NCBI RefSeq assembly: GCF_032362555.1
Contig: NC_083536.1
Span: 10,478,001 to 10,542,000, forward strand
Direction: 5' to 3'
DNA from: Amyelois transitella
Lineage: Eukaryota; Arthropoda; Insecta; Lepidoptera; Pyralidae
Length of the DNA stretch: 64,000 nt
This document shows positions 18,842 through 29,631 of this stretch, one piece after another. Under the pieces are notes generated by a model. The model worked only from the letters and a program-made list of their open reading frames with translations. It ran no database searches and had not been told where the DNA came from. The first letter of the stretch is position 1. Each line of letters opens with the position of its first letter. The position numbers and the translations under genes were made by a program.

Positions 18842-20092
18842 CAGAATAGAATAGAATAGAATAGATTTATTTTCAAAATTGGATACAAGGTATCACTTAT
18901 TGACATCACATCACTTAAATCTAATTATAACTACTACCGCTTTCAAAGCACATGTGTAGAAGAAGCGGCGGAACAAACTACACTGCAGCATTTTCATCGG
19001 ACGTCAATGTACAAATATAGATCTCTTAAATCTAAATCATGGACGAATACACATTGTCTACATTAAAAAGCATGAATGAATGTAGAACTAGTTATTTCAA
19101 TACGAATTCGATATTACGTCAAATAAATAAAGATAAAATAAAATATGTACACACTGTACAAATTATGTCAACACCATGTCAAAAATGCACAAGCATTTAA
19201 GAGGCCATTATGTCAAGCTCGGGCCACACATGTTTATCATTAATATAATCCTCCGTGCTGTAATAGGCTTTCCTACAAAGCTCATCTTTAATGTACTTTT
19301 TGAATTTTCTATCATTCATTAATTTAAGAACACTTTTTGGTAATTTATTATAAAATCTTATACAATTAATCAGAAATGATTTCCCTACCTTAGCCAGCCG
19401 ATGCGCTGGGATCGACAACTTGTAATTGTTCCGCAGTGATCTACTAGTATATTCACCTACTTTTTTGAAAGCGTCTAAGTTTTTCCTAACATGCATAATG
19501 TTATCGAAAATGTATTGTGAGGGCAATGTTAAAATATTAAGGGTTTTGAAAAAATCTCTAAGTGAATCTCTTTGTTTTAAGCCGTAGATGGCTCGAATTG
19601 CCCTTTTTTGTAGAATGAAAATAGTTTGTATGTCTGCTGCTGCTCCCCAAAGCAGCAGACCATAAGACATTAAACTATGAAAATAACTAAAATATACTAA
19701 CTTAGCAGTTGCCACATCTGTCAAATGCCTAATACGACGAATAGCGTAGGCTGCAGAACTAAGCCTTGTAAAAAGTTTTAAAATGTGAGCATTCCATTTC
19801 AAATTTGAATCTAATGTTATTCCTAAGAAAGTAGTACTATCAACAAAATCTAATCTTTTATTACTTATACTAATATCTACATTTGCCTGCCGCACATTGG
19901 GAAGTGTAAACTTAATGCATTGGGTCTTATTTGCATTTAACAGTAAGTTGTTGATTGTAAACCAGTTAGAGATGGCGGCTAAAGTGCTATTCACATCATC
20001 ACAGATTTCGCTACGGCGGTTCATTTTAAAAATTAGTGACGTATCATATGCAAACAACACGATGCCAGTCTGTTTCTCAATCAGAGGTACGT
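18842..20092 (-). pseudogene. LINE A, second copy (3' part of ORF2)
   Basis: 5'-truncated LINE A in minus orientation. The RT second half starts at EKQTGIVLFAYDTSLIF (the Ala-Asp pair is changed to FAYD, where sister copies have FADD). Then follow NKTQCIKFTLPNVRQANVD, TTFLGITLDSNLKW and the C-terminal domain LVYFSYFHSLMSYGLLLWG, ending at a stop at 19197. The 3' untranslated part ends in (TTCTA)n, seen as GAATA repeats at 18842-18868. The frame is open over 290 residues but lacks its N-terminal two thirds. Confidence 0.85.
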
Positions 20093-20149
20093 CGATTAAG
20101 ACATTCAATCGATTTGAAAATATTCGCATGAAATGCAAAAGGAATAATA

Positions 20150-20285
20150 ATTACACTACCTACATACATACATAAAACCACGACTTTTTCCCGGAGGGAT
20201 AGACAGACTACATCTTTCCACGATCTTTGCATAGGTACTTCCTTCGCTTCATACACATTCATAACTCTTCATGCAAGCTAATAAA
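20150..20285 (-). mobile_element. RTE LINE 3' fragment
   Basis: 'cataaaaccacgactttttcccggagggatagacag' and 'acttccttcgcttca' match the RTE 3' end at 49053-49415 (minus orientation, with a TACA-type tail at the left). Only the last 135 bp remain. Confidence 0.65.
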
Positions 20286-20344
20286 TAATTACCTACATTA
20301 CAAAATAGATTGGTAACTAAGTCAAAGAAAGATTGAAAACCTAC

Positions 20345-20940
20345 CTACCTTTCAAAGAAAGGGTTCAAAACGTCGACCTCCTTCTTGGATGCACAAGTCA
20401 GCTCTCCGGTAAATGGAAACCCAGACATTGCGAAGCATTCCTGGCGTTACAGTATCGCATGCGGTTTGATGCGGGCAACCATTTCTTCGCTCGAAGGGGA
20501 ATCCCACGCATACACCTTATTTTTAATGTATCCCCACAAAAAAGTCAAGTGGTGTGAGTTCTGGGGACCGCGGAAGCAATGCGATACGTTCTCCTCGTCC
20601 AATCCATTCCGGGAACCGGGCATTGAGGTGGCTGCGCACATCACGAGCGAAGTGAGCTGGAGTGCCACCATGTTGGAATATTAGGTTGTTTCTCATCACG
20701 AGATCCACGTAACTTCTCACTGGCATTAATTTCAATCATTCTAATTGGCTGTCAATTCCTCATTTAAGTAATTTTCTAGGAAATGTAGACTGTTAGGCAT
20801 AAAATATGGTCTAACGACAACATCTCCGACTATTCCAGCATCCAGCCCACACATTTATCCGCCACTGGTGCTGGGAAGATGACTCCGTAAAAACATGTGG
20901 ATTGGTAGGTAGGTATGCGACCAATAATGTTCATTGTAGT
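20345..20940 (-). pseudogene. Mariner/Tc1-superfamily transposase remnant
   Basis: Minus-strand pieces in shifting frames: WRINVWAG, VVVRPYFMPNSLHFLENYL, LIFQHGGTPAHFARDVRSHL (catalytic 'QDGAP.HF' block with the Asp lost), LPRSPELTPLDFF (last catalytic Asp present) and IKNKVYAWDSPSSEEMV. This is the DDE order of the IS630/Tc1/mariner group. Several frameshifts and the altered Asp make it dead. No inverted repeats were found. Confidence 0.7.
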
Positions 20941-21022
20941 CGTAATATTCTGAATTACTCAAAGAAATCACGAAAGAGAACACGAATGTACGAAAAAGTC
21001 GAAACACAAACAATGTTGTCAC

Positions 21023-21350
21023 CAGTGCTGCCAGACCAAAAATCCGATTGAGCGCTGTAAGATGTAAAAAAGCGCTCGATTTCTCGGAAATTGTGCTTTA
21101 AAAAATCGCTAGATATCGCGCTAAAAGAACAATTTTTCTTGAATGAAATAAAGCAAACAAAACAAAAAAAGCACTCTATTGGGTTTTAAAATAACTGATG
21201 CTGATAGAGCCATAGAGATTTTTTAATATGTCATGACGTAAATGAAAAAAACCACAGATTATCCACTAGGTGCCATAATTCTGTAAAGCGCACCAAACAC
21301 ATAAAAAAAGCGCTAGATCTAGCGCCCAAAGCGCTAAAATGGCAACACTG
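21023..21350. mobile_element. hAT-type MITE with 8-bp duplication
   Basis: 328 bp with ends CAGTGCTGCCAG and GGCAACACTG (inverted, one mismatch), flanked by GTTGTCAC at 21015-21022 and 21351-21358. An 8-bp duplication and CAGTG ends are typical of hAT. It is rich in AGCGCT motifs near both ends, has no transposase, and must be moved in trans. Confidence 0.88.
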
Positions 21351-21555
21351 GTTGTCACGCAAACCGATAGCGAACGACTGATTGACTTGGGGGTCAGTTG
21401 TCATCTTGTTGGTTGACACACGTATTTTCGTAAAATCGCGATATTTATTGTTTTCCTTATCTGTTCTCTTCCCATTTCATCCTTTACTCTGTTGTGGATA
21501 CATCACACAATAAGGTAAGTTATTAAGTTGTAATTCGCACCTACTCCATCACTCC

Positions 21556-22995
21556 GTGATGGAGTTAGGTGACGAAGAAGGCCCCCCAGACTGGGGAGGT
21601 ACGAGTTCTTCTTCTAGGAAGAAACCCTCTACGCCTCGCCCTTCTAAGCGACCTGCCGAATCTGCAATAGCATCGGAACCAAAAAAATCTTCTCCCCCAT
21701 CGAACTCCATCCAATCTGTTTATCATCGTCCGGGATTTGAACCGGACTCTATTATTAAATATACCGACGAAGACGATGCCCCGTTTATCGTATATGTTAC
21801 GAGGATGGAACCCGATCCTTCTGCGGGCCTATCTATTAGGCTTCTTAAATTTGGTCAATTTCTACATCAGAATTCTGTCTCCGGTATTAAATCAGGTGGA
21901 CTTAAGCTCATGGGTAGGAACAAAGTTTCAATCGAATTCACAGATAGGGATTCTGCTAATTCATTCCTAGAAAACCCCTTAATTCCAACTAACAAATATA
22001 TTGCATCTGTACCAAGATTCAATATCTCTCGCATGGGAGTTGTAAGAGATATCCCTACGGACTGGACCTTGGAGGAATTAATTAATAATATTTCTTTTCC
22101 GCCCAACTGTGGTCAGGTAGTAATGGCCAGACGTCTCAACTCCAAATCAAAGAAACCTGACTCTGCCGTTTCCTGGGTCCCAACCACTACTGTTGTCCTT
22201 ACTTTCCGTGGACATGTCCTCCCGGAAAGAGTTTTTTGTTTCCATACCTCTCTCCCTGTATCAGTCTACCTCCTCCCCACAATCCAATGTAGGAACTGCT
22301 GTAAATTTGGTCATATCAGCAACCAGTGCCGTTCCAAACCACGTTGCTATAGATGTGGCCAATTCCAACACTCAGGCGATTCATGCTCCTCAGATGCTTC
22401 TATTTCATGTCTATTCTGCGGGAATTCCCATCTAGCTACTGATCCATCTTGCCACGAACATATTAGGCAAAAACAAATAAAAGTTATTATGGCAAACGAT
22501 AACATTAGTTACTCTGAGGCAGCAACCAAAATTCCTCAAAATCGTTCTTTTTCTCAAGTTGCTGCTGCAGATCCCCCTGCTTCCTCCCAATACTACTCCT
22601 CCCAATCTCCTGTCTCCTCTCCACAACGCCCTCCAAACCCTCCCCGCTCTTCAACCCCCAATCTGTCTTCCTCTTACAAAAAAACTATTTCACTTTCCCC
22701 TAAAGCCAGACCAGAGCTTGGAAAGTCTTATGACATACAAGCTCTCAGAGAAATTACCTCAACTCCTGAATCTTCCCTTCCCAATGGTTGTGCGTGTTCA
22801 TGCCAACACCAGGACCCTTCCCCTGCTTTATCTCCAAATGATAACCTATTTGAGATATTAGCAGACGCCCTTATACAATTTTTATCACGAGATGTTGACA
22901 TGCTACCGCCCAATACCATTTCTCGTCTTCAACAAATAATTGTACCTATCCTTTCCAAACATAATGGACCAAGTTCTTCTTCAGTGGAATACTAG
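21556..22995 (+). CDS. LINE ORF1 (Gag-like, three zinc knuckles)
   Basis: 479 residues, ATG to TAG, uninterrupted. The N-terminus is Ser/Lys/Pro-rich. An RRM-like middle (about residues 70-210) follows, with FIVYVTRMEPDPSAGLSI and ISRMGVVRDIPTDWTLEEL. Three Cys/His knuckles at about residues 238-295 are CRNCCKFGHISNQC, CYRCGQFQHSGDSC and CLFCGNSHLATDPSC. The C-terminus is Pro/Ser-rich. It should bind the element RNA and form the RNP. ORF2 starts at 22963 in another frame, overlapping by 33 nt, which suggests coupled or frameshifted translation. Confidence 0.85.
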   Translation: MMELGDEEGPPDWGGTSSSSRKKPSTPRPSKRPAESAIASEPKKSSPPSNSIQSVYHRPGFEPDSIIKYTDEDDAPFIVYVTRMEPDPSAGLSIRLLKFGQFLHQNSVSGIKSGGLKLMGRNKVSIEFTDRDSANSFLENPLIPTNKYIASVPRFNISRMGVVRDIPTDWTLEELINNISFPPNCGQVVMARRLNSKSKKPDSAVSWVPTTTVVLTFRGHVLPERVFCFHTSLPVSVYLLPTIQCRNCCKFGHISNQCRSKPRCYRCGQFQHSGDSCSSDASISCLFCGNSHLATDPSCHEHIRQKQIKVIMANDNISYSEAATKIPQNRSFSQVAAADPPASSQYYSSQSPVSSPQRPPNPPRSSTPNLSSSYKKTISLSPKARPELGKSYDIQALREITSTPESSLPNGCACSCQHQDPSPALSPNDNLFEILADALIQFLSRDVDMLPPNTISRLQQIIVPILSKHNGPSSSSVEY

Positions 22996-25900
22996 GAGTG
23001 TATCAAAAAAAAACCCGATTTAATGTACTTAATCAATAGATACAATCCCATTATAGTTGCCATTGCTGAAACGTGCCTTAAACGCACGTCTCACTTCCAT
23101 ATCCCACTCTACTCTTGTTTCCGAGATGATGGTTGGGCAGGCTGTGCTTTGTTAGCTCTTCTTTTCATGTTGTTGCTGTGAGAGCCTTAGAAATATCCTC
23201 TGTTTCTGTTTACCTCCCTCACCCTCACCACTCTATTGTCCTGGAACTACAGTCTATTCTATCTTCTATCCCTACTCCCCTTATCATCTTAGGTGACTTT
23301 AACATACGTAGCACCCTCTGGGGCTGCCCCTTTGACGATTCAATTTTACCTGTCTTTCTTGATCTTCTTGACAACATAAATCTTTGCACTCTAAATGATG
23401 GCTCTGTCACCCGTCGGTCACCGCCGTCCCAAAATGTCAGTATCCCAGACCTTACCCTAACATCCCCCCAACTTGCTCCTATATTGCTTTGGCGGGTTTT
23501 ACCTAATTCATACGGTAGTGATCATTTTCCAGTCCTTACCACACTAATTAAATCCATTTCCAAGGTTTCGCCCCTTCCTCCTCTTCTTAAATACAAAACC
23601 GAAAAGGCAGACTGGGACAAGTTCTCAACTTGCCTCAAAGTCCTTACATCCTCCCTTCCCTCTCCCTCAAGCCAAAACTTTTTACAGGCGTATGAAGAGT
23701 TCATATCTGCTGTTATTTCTGCTGCAGATGAAACAATCCCAATTAAAAATGCTTCACCCAACAAAATTCCCTCCCCTCCATGGTGGGACTCTGAATGCTC
23801 CGAATCTATTAGGAAAAGAAACAAAGCTGAGAAAGATTTTAATAGTGACCCCACCTTGACAAATTATCTACTTGTTCGCAAAACAATGGCACAGACTAAG
23901 CGTCTATTGTCTCAAAAAAAAACACCTTGGCTGGAAGTCCTTTTGTGAATCTATTTCCCCCAAATCCTCTCTTTCAAGTGTTTGGAAGAAAATTAAATCT
24001 TTTAGAAGAGCTACAGCTCATCAAGACTCCTCTTCTAATGACACTTCACCTTGGCTCAATGATTTTATAAATAGACTTTCCCCTCTAACTGCTCCTGCTT
24101 TAGAAGAACTTCCATACTCTTCATATAACTGTCCTTCCCCAACCATCCTAGATGAACCCTTCTCCCTCCAAGAATTATTATCCGCTCTGGACGGTCTCAA
24201 GGATTCCTCCCCTGGTATTCATTACCAATGCTCCTCTTCCTTCCAAATTATACCTCCTGTCCATTTTAAATCATATCTTCCTGTCTGGGTCTGTCCCAGA
24301 ATCATGGAAGAACCAAATTATTATTCCCATTCTTAAACCTGGGAGGAACCCTCTAGACCCCCTCAGCTATAGACCCATTGCCCTCTCATCGGTAATACAT
24401 AAAATTATGGAACATCTCATCAAAAATCGATTGGAATGGTTTATTGAATCAAAGGGCATACTTCCAAATTCTCAATTTGGCTTTAGAAGAGGTATGGGAA
24501 CTCTGGACAGCTTGAGCTGAGTATCTTGGTCTCCCATATAAGAGTGGCATTCCCTAAAAACGAACATGTGGTAGGCGCTTTTCTTGACATAACTTCAGCA
24601 TATGATAACGTTCAACTTCCTATTCTCAGGCAAAAATTGCATAAGCTGAGTATTCCAGTGAGGCTGATTAATATCATCTGTAATATGCTCATGGATCGTC
24701 ACATAATTGTCCGTTTGCAGGGTTCTCTTCTTCCCCCTCGCTCTGTTTGGAAGGGTCTTCCACAGGGCTCTGTACTTAGTCCCATATTGTATAATTTATA
24801 TACTTCTGACCTAGATCAGTCTGTCAATTGCTTTTGCAATATTCTTCAATATGCTGACGATATAGTTCTTTTCGCTACTTCGGACTCCTTTGATGACATT
24901 AGCCGTCGTTTAAATTCAGCTCTTTTTTACCTCAACACCTGGTTAGAAGACCATGGATTATCTATCTCCCCGCTTAAATCAAACTGTGTCGTCTTTACTC
25001 GGAAGAGATCTTTGCCCCTATTAACTGTTTCGATTAATAATGAAACTATCCCTCAAAAAGACAACTGTAAATTTTTAGGAATTACCTTAGACTCCAAACT
25101 AACAGGTGTTACTCACTTAAACCATGTTGTCCAAAAAGCTGAAAAGGGAGTTAATGCCATGAGGTCTCTCTCTGGAGTCCGCTGGGGCTCCCATCCCTAT
25201 AGTCAAAAATTAATTTATAATGCCCTTGTACGTAGCAATTTTGACTACGGTGTCTTCTTACTAGAACAATGCAACAAATTAGCTTTGGCGAAATTAGACA
25301 AAATTCAACATAAATGTCTCAGAATTATAACCGGTGCTATGAAATTTTCTCCGACAAATGCCCTTCAGGTTGAATGTTTGGACCCTCCTCTTGTATTAAG
25401 GAGACAATTTTTAGCTGATAGATTTCTTTACAAAACAATCCAATTATTTTCTCATCCCTTATTAGAAATACTTAATTCTCTATCAGACTATTGTCATACT
25501 TCTTCTTATTGGGTTAACAAAGATCACCCGCCTTTGGTTAAAAGCTTCGATAAAATAGGTAACCTTTCCCACCCAGTTGCCCAATTCTCCAAAAATCCTA
25601 TCTTTGATATTGACTTCCTCCTTCTCATCTTCCAACCTAATGTTCTTCTAAACATAGGACTTTCCAAGAATCTTCCTGGTGCTTATAGGATATTCAACCA
25701 GATCATTTCTGAGAAATGGTCTGATTGGACCCTCATTTTTACGGATGCTTCCAAATTAACTCAGGACTCTAATGTTGGTGCAGCAGTTTGGATACCTAAA
25801 TTCAATCTTTTATTAAGTTTTAAATATTTTTCACAATCCTCTATATTTACTGGAGAATCCATTGCTCTCTTTGAAGCTGTTCAATTTGTTTTATCTCACA

Positions 25901-26597
25901 ATTTGGACAAATCACTTATCCTCTCAGACTCTTTGAGCTGCCTCCAAGATATTTTGAAGCGACCCTTTCATGCAAAGGATAACTTTCCAATTACCCTGAA
26001 AATCAGAGAAGCCTTATATAAATGTCAGTCTTCCAATATTAATGTAGTTATTGCTTGGATTCCAAGCCATTCAGGAATCAAGGGTAATGACAAGTAGATA
26101 TATGGGCTAAACAAGCTTCTACTTCAGGTTCTGACTGCCACAAATTTCATTACTCTCGAGACCTTAGACTTCTAGCTAAACCACAGTTAATGACTAATTG
26201 GAATAGACAATGGCAACATTCTCATCAGCAAAAAGGTGTCTGGTATGGAAATATCCAACCTAACTTACCCAAAGTCCCTTGGTTCTTCCGGCATCGAAAC
26301 TTGGAGAAGTGGGTAACGTCAGTTATAATCCGAATGCGACTTGGCCATGTATGTATCCCTGTCTTCCTCCATAAACTGCGAATTAGAGATACTTCTGTCT
26401 GTGAATGTGGCCTGGATGAAGGTAATCTTAATCATATAATTTTCAACTGCCCCAAACTTGTGGTCCAAAGAAAGAAAATACTGATTGACTTCTCAAATAA
26501 TTGTAGGTACATTTCCGCTTCCCGACTCTGCCATCCTAGTACAGGGGAGACACGGGCAAAGTCGACCACGGCCACTTTAACCGGCATATTTTTGTAA
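22963..26597 (+). pseudogene. LINE ORF2: endonuclease, RT, RNase H (frameshifted)
   Basis: Begins at ATG 22963 (LLQWNTRSVSKK). A run of nine A near 23004 throws the frame. The endonuclease follows (IIVAIAETCLK, LIILGDFNIRSTLWG, YGSDHFPVL). Further breaks lie near 23150, 23920, 24235, 24515 and 26085. RT is intact over 24526-26097: GAFLDITSAYDNV, KGLPQGSVLSPILYNLY and QYADDIVLF. RNase H has LIFTDASKL, GESIALFEAVQF, LILSDSLSCL and AWIPSHSGIKGND. The tail has CECGLDEGNLNHIIFNC, a Cys/His motif known at the C-terminus of I/Jockey ORF2. It ends at a stop at 26597. It cannot be made as one protein as it stands. Confidence 0.88.
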
Positions 26598-26640
26598 ACA
26601 AAGGTGAAATAAAATTATTTTAGTACAAATATGTTTTGTC

Positions 26641-27600
26641 CCTTTGATTCAATATCTTATTAATTACTACGCTTTTATTAGCTTGGGTTGTATGTATGTA
26701 TCTATGTAACGGAATCTTTGAGCTTAATTTTCACTGGTTTCTAAACGTCTGATCAACTTGGAACTTTGCACACGTATCAAGGACCGATGACAATGCAATA
26801 TTTGATAAGATTTTCTCATTATCCTTATTAAAACTGCCGGGATTAATAAATTCATTTTTAGATCCTTCGTAGGAGAGTAAGAGAGACAGATATAGCACCA
26901 GTGCCAGTAATCTCCATACAATAAACCGAGAAGTTCTGACGTATAACGAGTCAAAAAAGAGATGTAATATATTTCCATATAATGTTACTATAACCCTGAG
27001 GCTTTTTTATTTCATCGCATCGCTCCATTCAGAATTACCATTATAAACAATAGTAGATAGTAGAATTAGTAGAATATTTTAAAAAAATAAAAAATATATA
27101 AGTAATAAAACAAAAGTAATAAATGAAAATTGAACAACTAAATTTACAATAACACAAGAATAAAGTTACTACCTATAAAACTTTGTGATATTTAATACGT
27201 ATTTAACATATTAATGCAATTCTTGAATTAACATTGGGTATCTTTTGCCTATTTATAATAGCAACACTGTAATACTCGTTTGGAAAATGAGTGACAGTTT
27301 ATTTACTTCAAATAAGTTTTCAATTCGATTCGAACACCTGTAAACTTTCTTTCTGTTTTTTTTTTTTACCGGTGCCTGTGTATTTATTTGCACTTTGTTT
27401 TGTGCTGATAACTTGTCGTTATTTGGAGTTTGGAATCTTCCGTTGAGTCGAGCTTTGTTCTTCCGGATATTCGTGTGATTTTATCATGACTGACGTCTGA
27501 CTGTGTTCACTGTGTTGTGCAGATATTTTGAGATAGGACTCCTGTAAAAAGTACCTGATTATTTGAGATAGGACTCCGAAGTTTGTGTTTGTTTTTGTGA
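26641..27600. other. Gene-free stretch with possible promoter region
   Basis: AT-rich sequence with no element recognised. From about 27240 it becomes mixed and leads into a small ATG exon at 27631, so it could hold a promoter, but no TATA box at a convincing distance was found. Confidence 0.35.
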
Positions 27601-27630
27601 AAGACAGATTTTACAACAAAAGTTCCACGA

Positions 27631-27679
27631 TGTCTTCAGATAAACATTGTTGCGTTCCTGGTTGTAAAGGCAGTGGAGG
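27631..27679 (+). CDS. Possible first exon of a THAP-type protein
   Basis: ATG at 27631 followed by MSSDKHCCVPGCKGSGG and a good donor (GAG|GTATGT at 27680). The spacing of CCVPGC near the start is the typical opening of THAP zinc-finger domains, found in P-element-like transposases and host proteins. No following exon could be located in the next kilobase. It may be a real gene start cut off by insertions, or chance. Confidence 0.3.
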
Positions 27680-27925
27680 TATGTTTGAAATATTTTTGTT
27701 CCTGTATCAATCTGCCTCTTAATCTTGTAGTTTGATTCCTGGCAAGGCCATAATCGAAAATTATTATGTTTGCTGGATAGTCAAAAATATTATTAACAGT
27801 GATTTTTCCCTATAAAATTCTTTTCAACTGGGTTTAACAATCATCATTATGAGAATATTATGAGATTTAATCCAATCAGGCCACGTATAACTTTAAGAAA
27901 GTTAGTTGTGAAAACCTCCGGCGAT

Positions 27926-27979
27926 GGGCGCATGGTTGCGAAAGTCTTTTCTAGTAGGCGCATGGTTGCGAAAGTCTTC
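27926..27979 (+). repeat. Two-copy direct repeat
   Basis: 'ggcgcatggttgcgaaagtc' appears twice, 32 bp apart. No function inferred. Confidence 0.6.
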
Positions 27980-28049
27980 CAAAAAATAATTGAATAAAAA
28001 AATTAAAAAACTACGCGTTTTATTGCAAATCAAACTAAAAAATTGAAAA

Positions 28050-28536
28050 TAAATAATAGTTTAAAAAAAACTAAAAAACTACGCTTTTATTGCTAATCGA
28101 ACTAAAAAATAGAAAATAAAAATTAATGACAAAGGAATTATAAAACAGTAGTAGCAAGTCGAACAATCAGTTATAGTCAATTACCTCCAATTAAAATTAT
28201 AACAAAATTAAATTTATAAACAAAACAATTTAAATTGGAGTAAAAAGCGTGGGGTGCTTGATGTAGTAAATATTAAAATCATTCTATTAGCATATATTTA
28301 TGACAAGAGAGTTATGAAAATGAAGTAAAATGCACCCCACGCTTTTTACTCTGATTTAAATTGTTTTGTTTATAAATTTATTTTGTTATAATTTTAATCG
28401 GAGGTAATTGACTATAACTGATTGTTCGACTTGCTACTACTGTTTTATAATTCCTTTGTCATTAATTTTTATTTTCTATTTTTTAGTTCGATTAGCAATA
28501 AAAGCGTAGTTTTTTAGTTTTTTTTAACTATTATTT
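28050..28536. repeat. Large palindrome (foldback MITE)
   Basis: Arms of about 205-215 bp (28050-28265 and 28333-28536) in near-perfect inversion around a 67-bp AT-rich centre. The inner ends are GTGGGGTGC and GCACCCCACG; the outer ends are AATAATAG and CTATTATT. A partial direct copy of the outer left arm lies just upstream (27985-28050). It has no open frame and its transcript could form a long hairpin. Confidence 0.85.
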
Positions 28537-29322
28537 ATACCATAATAAATGGGTTAAAAACAGTATTATTTGATTTCAAAATTGTACCATACTTACTACC
28601 ACTCTTACCAATTGGAAAAAGTGGCATGTACAAAACGTGTTTCCTAGGTTGACTAAATGTTGACAACTTTTTTATGAATGCGGCCATAAAATTAAACAAA
28701 GTAAAAGTTTACTAATCACAAACGTAAATAATCAGGTGGGATCATCATTTTACCCTAACTTACCCTAAAGCGGAAGAAAGTATACGTGTACATCACCTGT
28801 CTCGCGGCGTAGCGCCATTGGGCGGCGCTTAGTGTACTAGAACCAATTAAACCCATTGACTGCGCACACACACACTCTCAAATTTGAATATTGACCTTGA
28901 ATTAGTCGAATTTAAGAACGAGAGACAAGTACTCTATCTAGTCTTGCCTTCTCGTTTTGGTAAATTAGGGGCCCGTTTTAATTTATTTTTAAGAAGATAA
29001 ATTAAACCTCTTGCGTATCCATGAAATCCTGGTAGCTAAATGATAAATTCCTTTATTTTATTCGGAGATGTTTTTTACCCATGATGCAAAAAAGAGCAGT
29101 GTTGTTGATGCAGATGACGCAGAGAGACTGCCGTCTGACGTCCGCAAGGATCAGAGACTTAAAAGAAAACATGTTTCCCTTCACGAACATTTCTTTCTTC
29201 CCGGACTTTTAACAACCTATGTAAACGTCATTTAAGTACTAGATCATTAGTAATAGTAAATTTATTAATTTATGACGATATTCGTTTATCGGCTTCTTAA
29301 AATATGAAAAAGAATTTCGTTC
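28537..29322. other. Gene-free stretch
   Basis: Mixed composition with a GC-richer patch at 28790-28850 and a short CA run near 28870. No gene or repeat supported. It ends at the LTR of the gypsy element. Confidence 0.4.
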
Positions 29323-29585
29323 TGTTACGCGGACAGCGTTGAATGCCTTTTTAAAAAAAAGATTATTTAAAGAAACTTAACTTTATTCACTGAATAAAAG
29401 TACATGAACTTATTTTACTTATTGGATAGATTTATAACGTTATGGAGGAAACCGCTCTGCAAGAGGTTCTAAAGTGGACTGGCTTTGAGAGCAACGCTCA
29501 GGACTGAGGCGCTGTGAGGGGGTGATGAGCAAGCCTGAAGGGTTTGCTCTGTCAGCACTAACACTAACATTAGCGGGATGTAACA
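29323..29585 (-). repeat. Gypsy 1 3' LTR
   Basis: 263 bp, TG...CA in element orientation: TGTTACATCCCGC at 29585 to CGCGTAACA at 29323. A TATA-like 'cgttataaatc' lies inside. No 5' partner remains in the window. Confidence 0.75.
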
Positions 29586-29596
29586 CCTCCCCCTTT
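29586..29596 (-). other. Gypsy 1 polypurine tract
   Basis: AAAGGGGGAGG on the minus strand, directly before the LTR TGTTAC. This is the expected plus-strand primer site. Confidence 0.75.
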
Positions 29597-29631
29597 AAGA
29601 GGAGACTTTGGGGTAGTTTCAAAGTATCCGT

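Larger units (their letters stand above)
21400..26640 (+). mobile_element. I-clade LINE, nearly full length
   Basis: A non-LTR retrotransposon with ORF1 (gag with zinc knuckles), ORF2 (endonuclease, RT, RNase H and a C-terminal Cys/His region) and a short AT-rich 3' end. RNase H after RT points to the I clade. The 5' limit is approximate; the leader has no open frame. ORF1 is open while ORF2 carries about six frame breaks, so the copy is inactive but not old. Confidence 0.85.
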
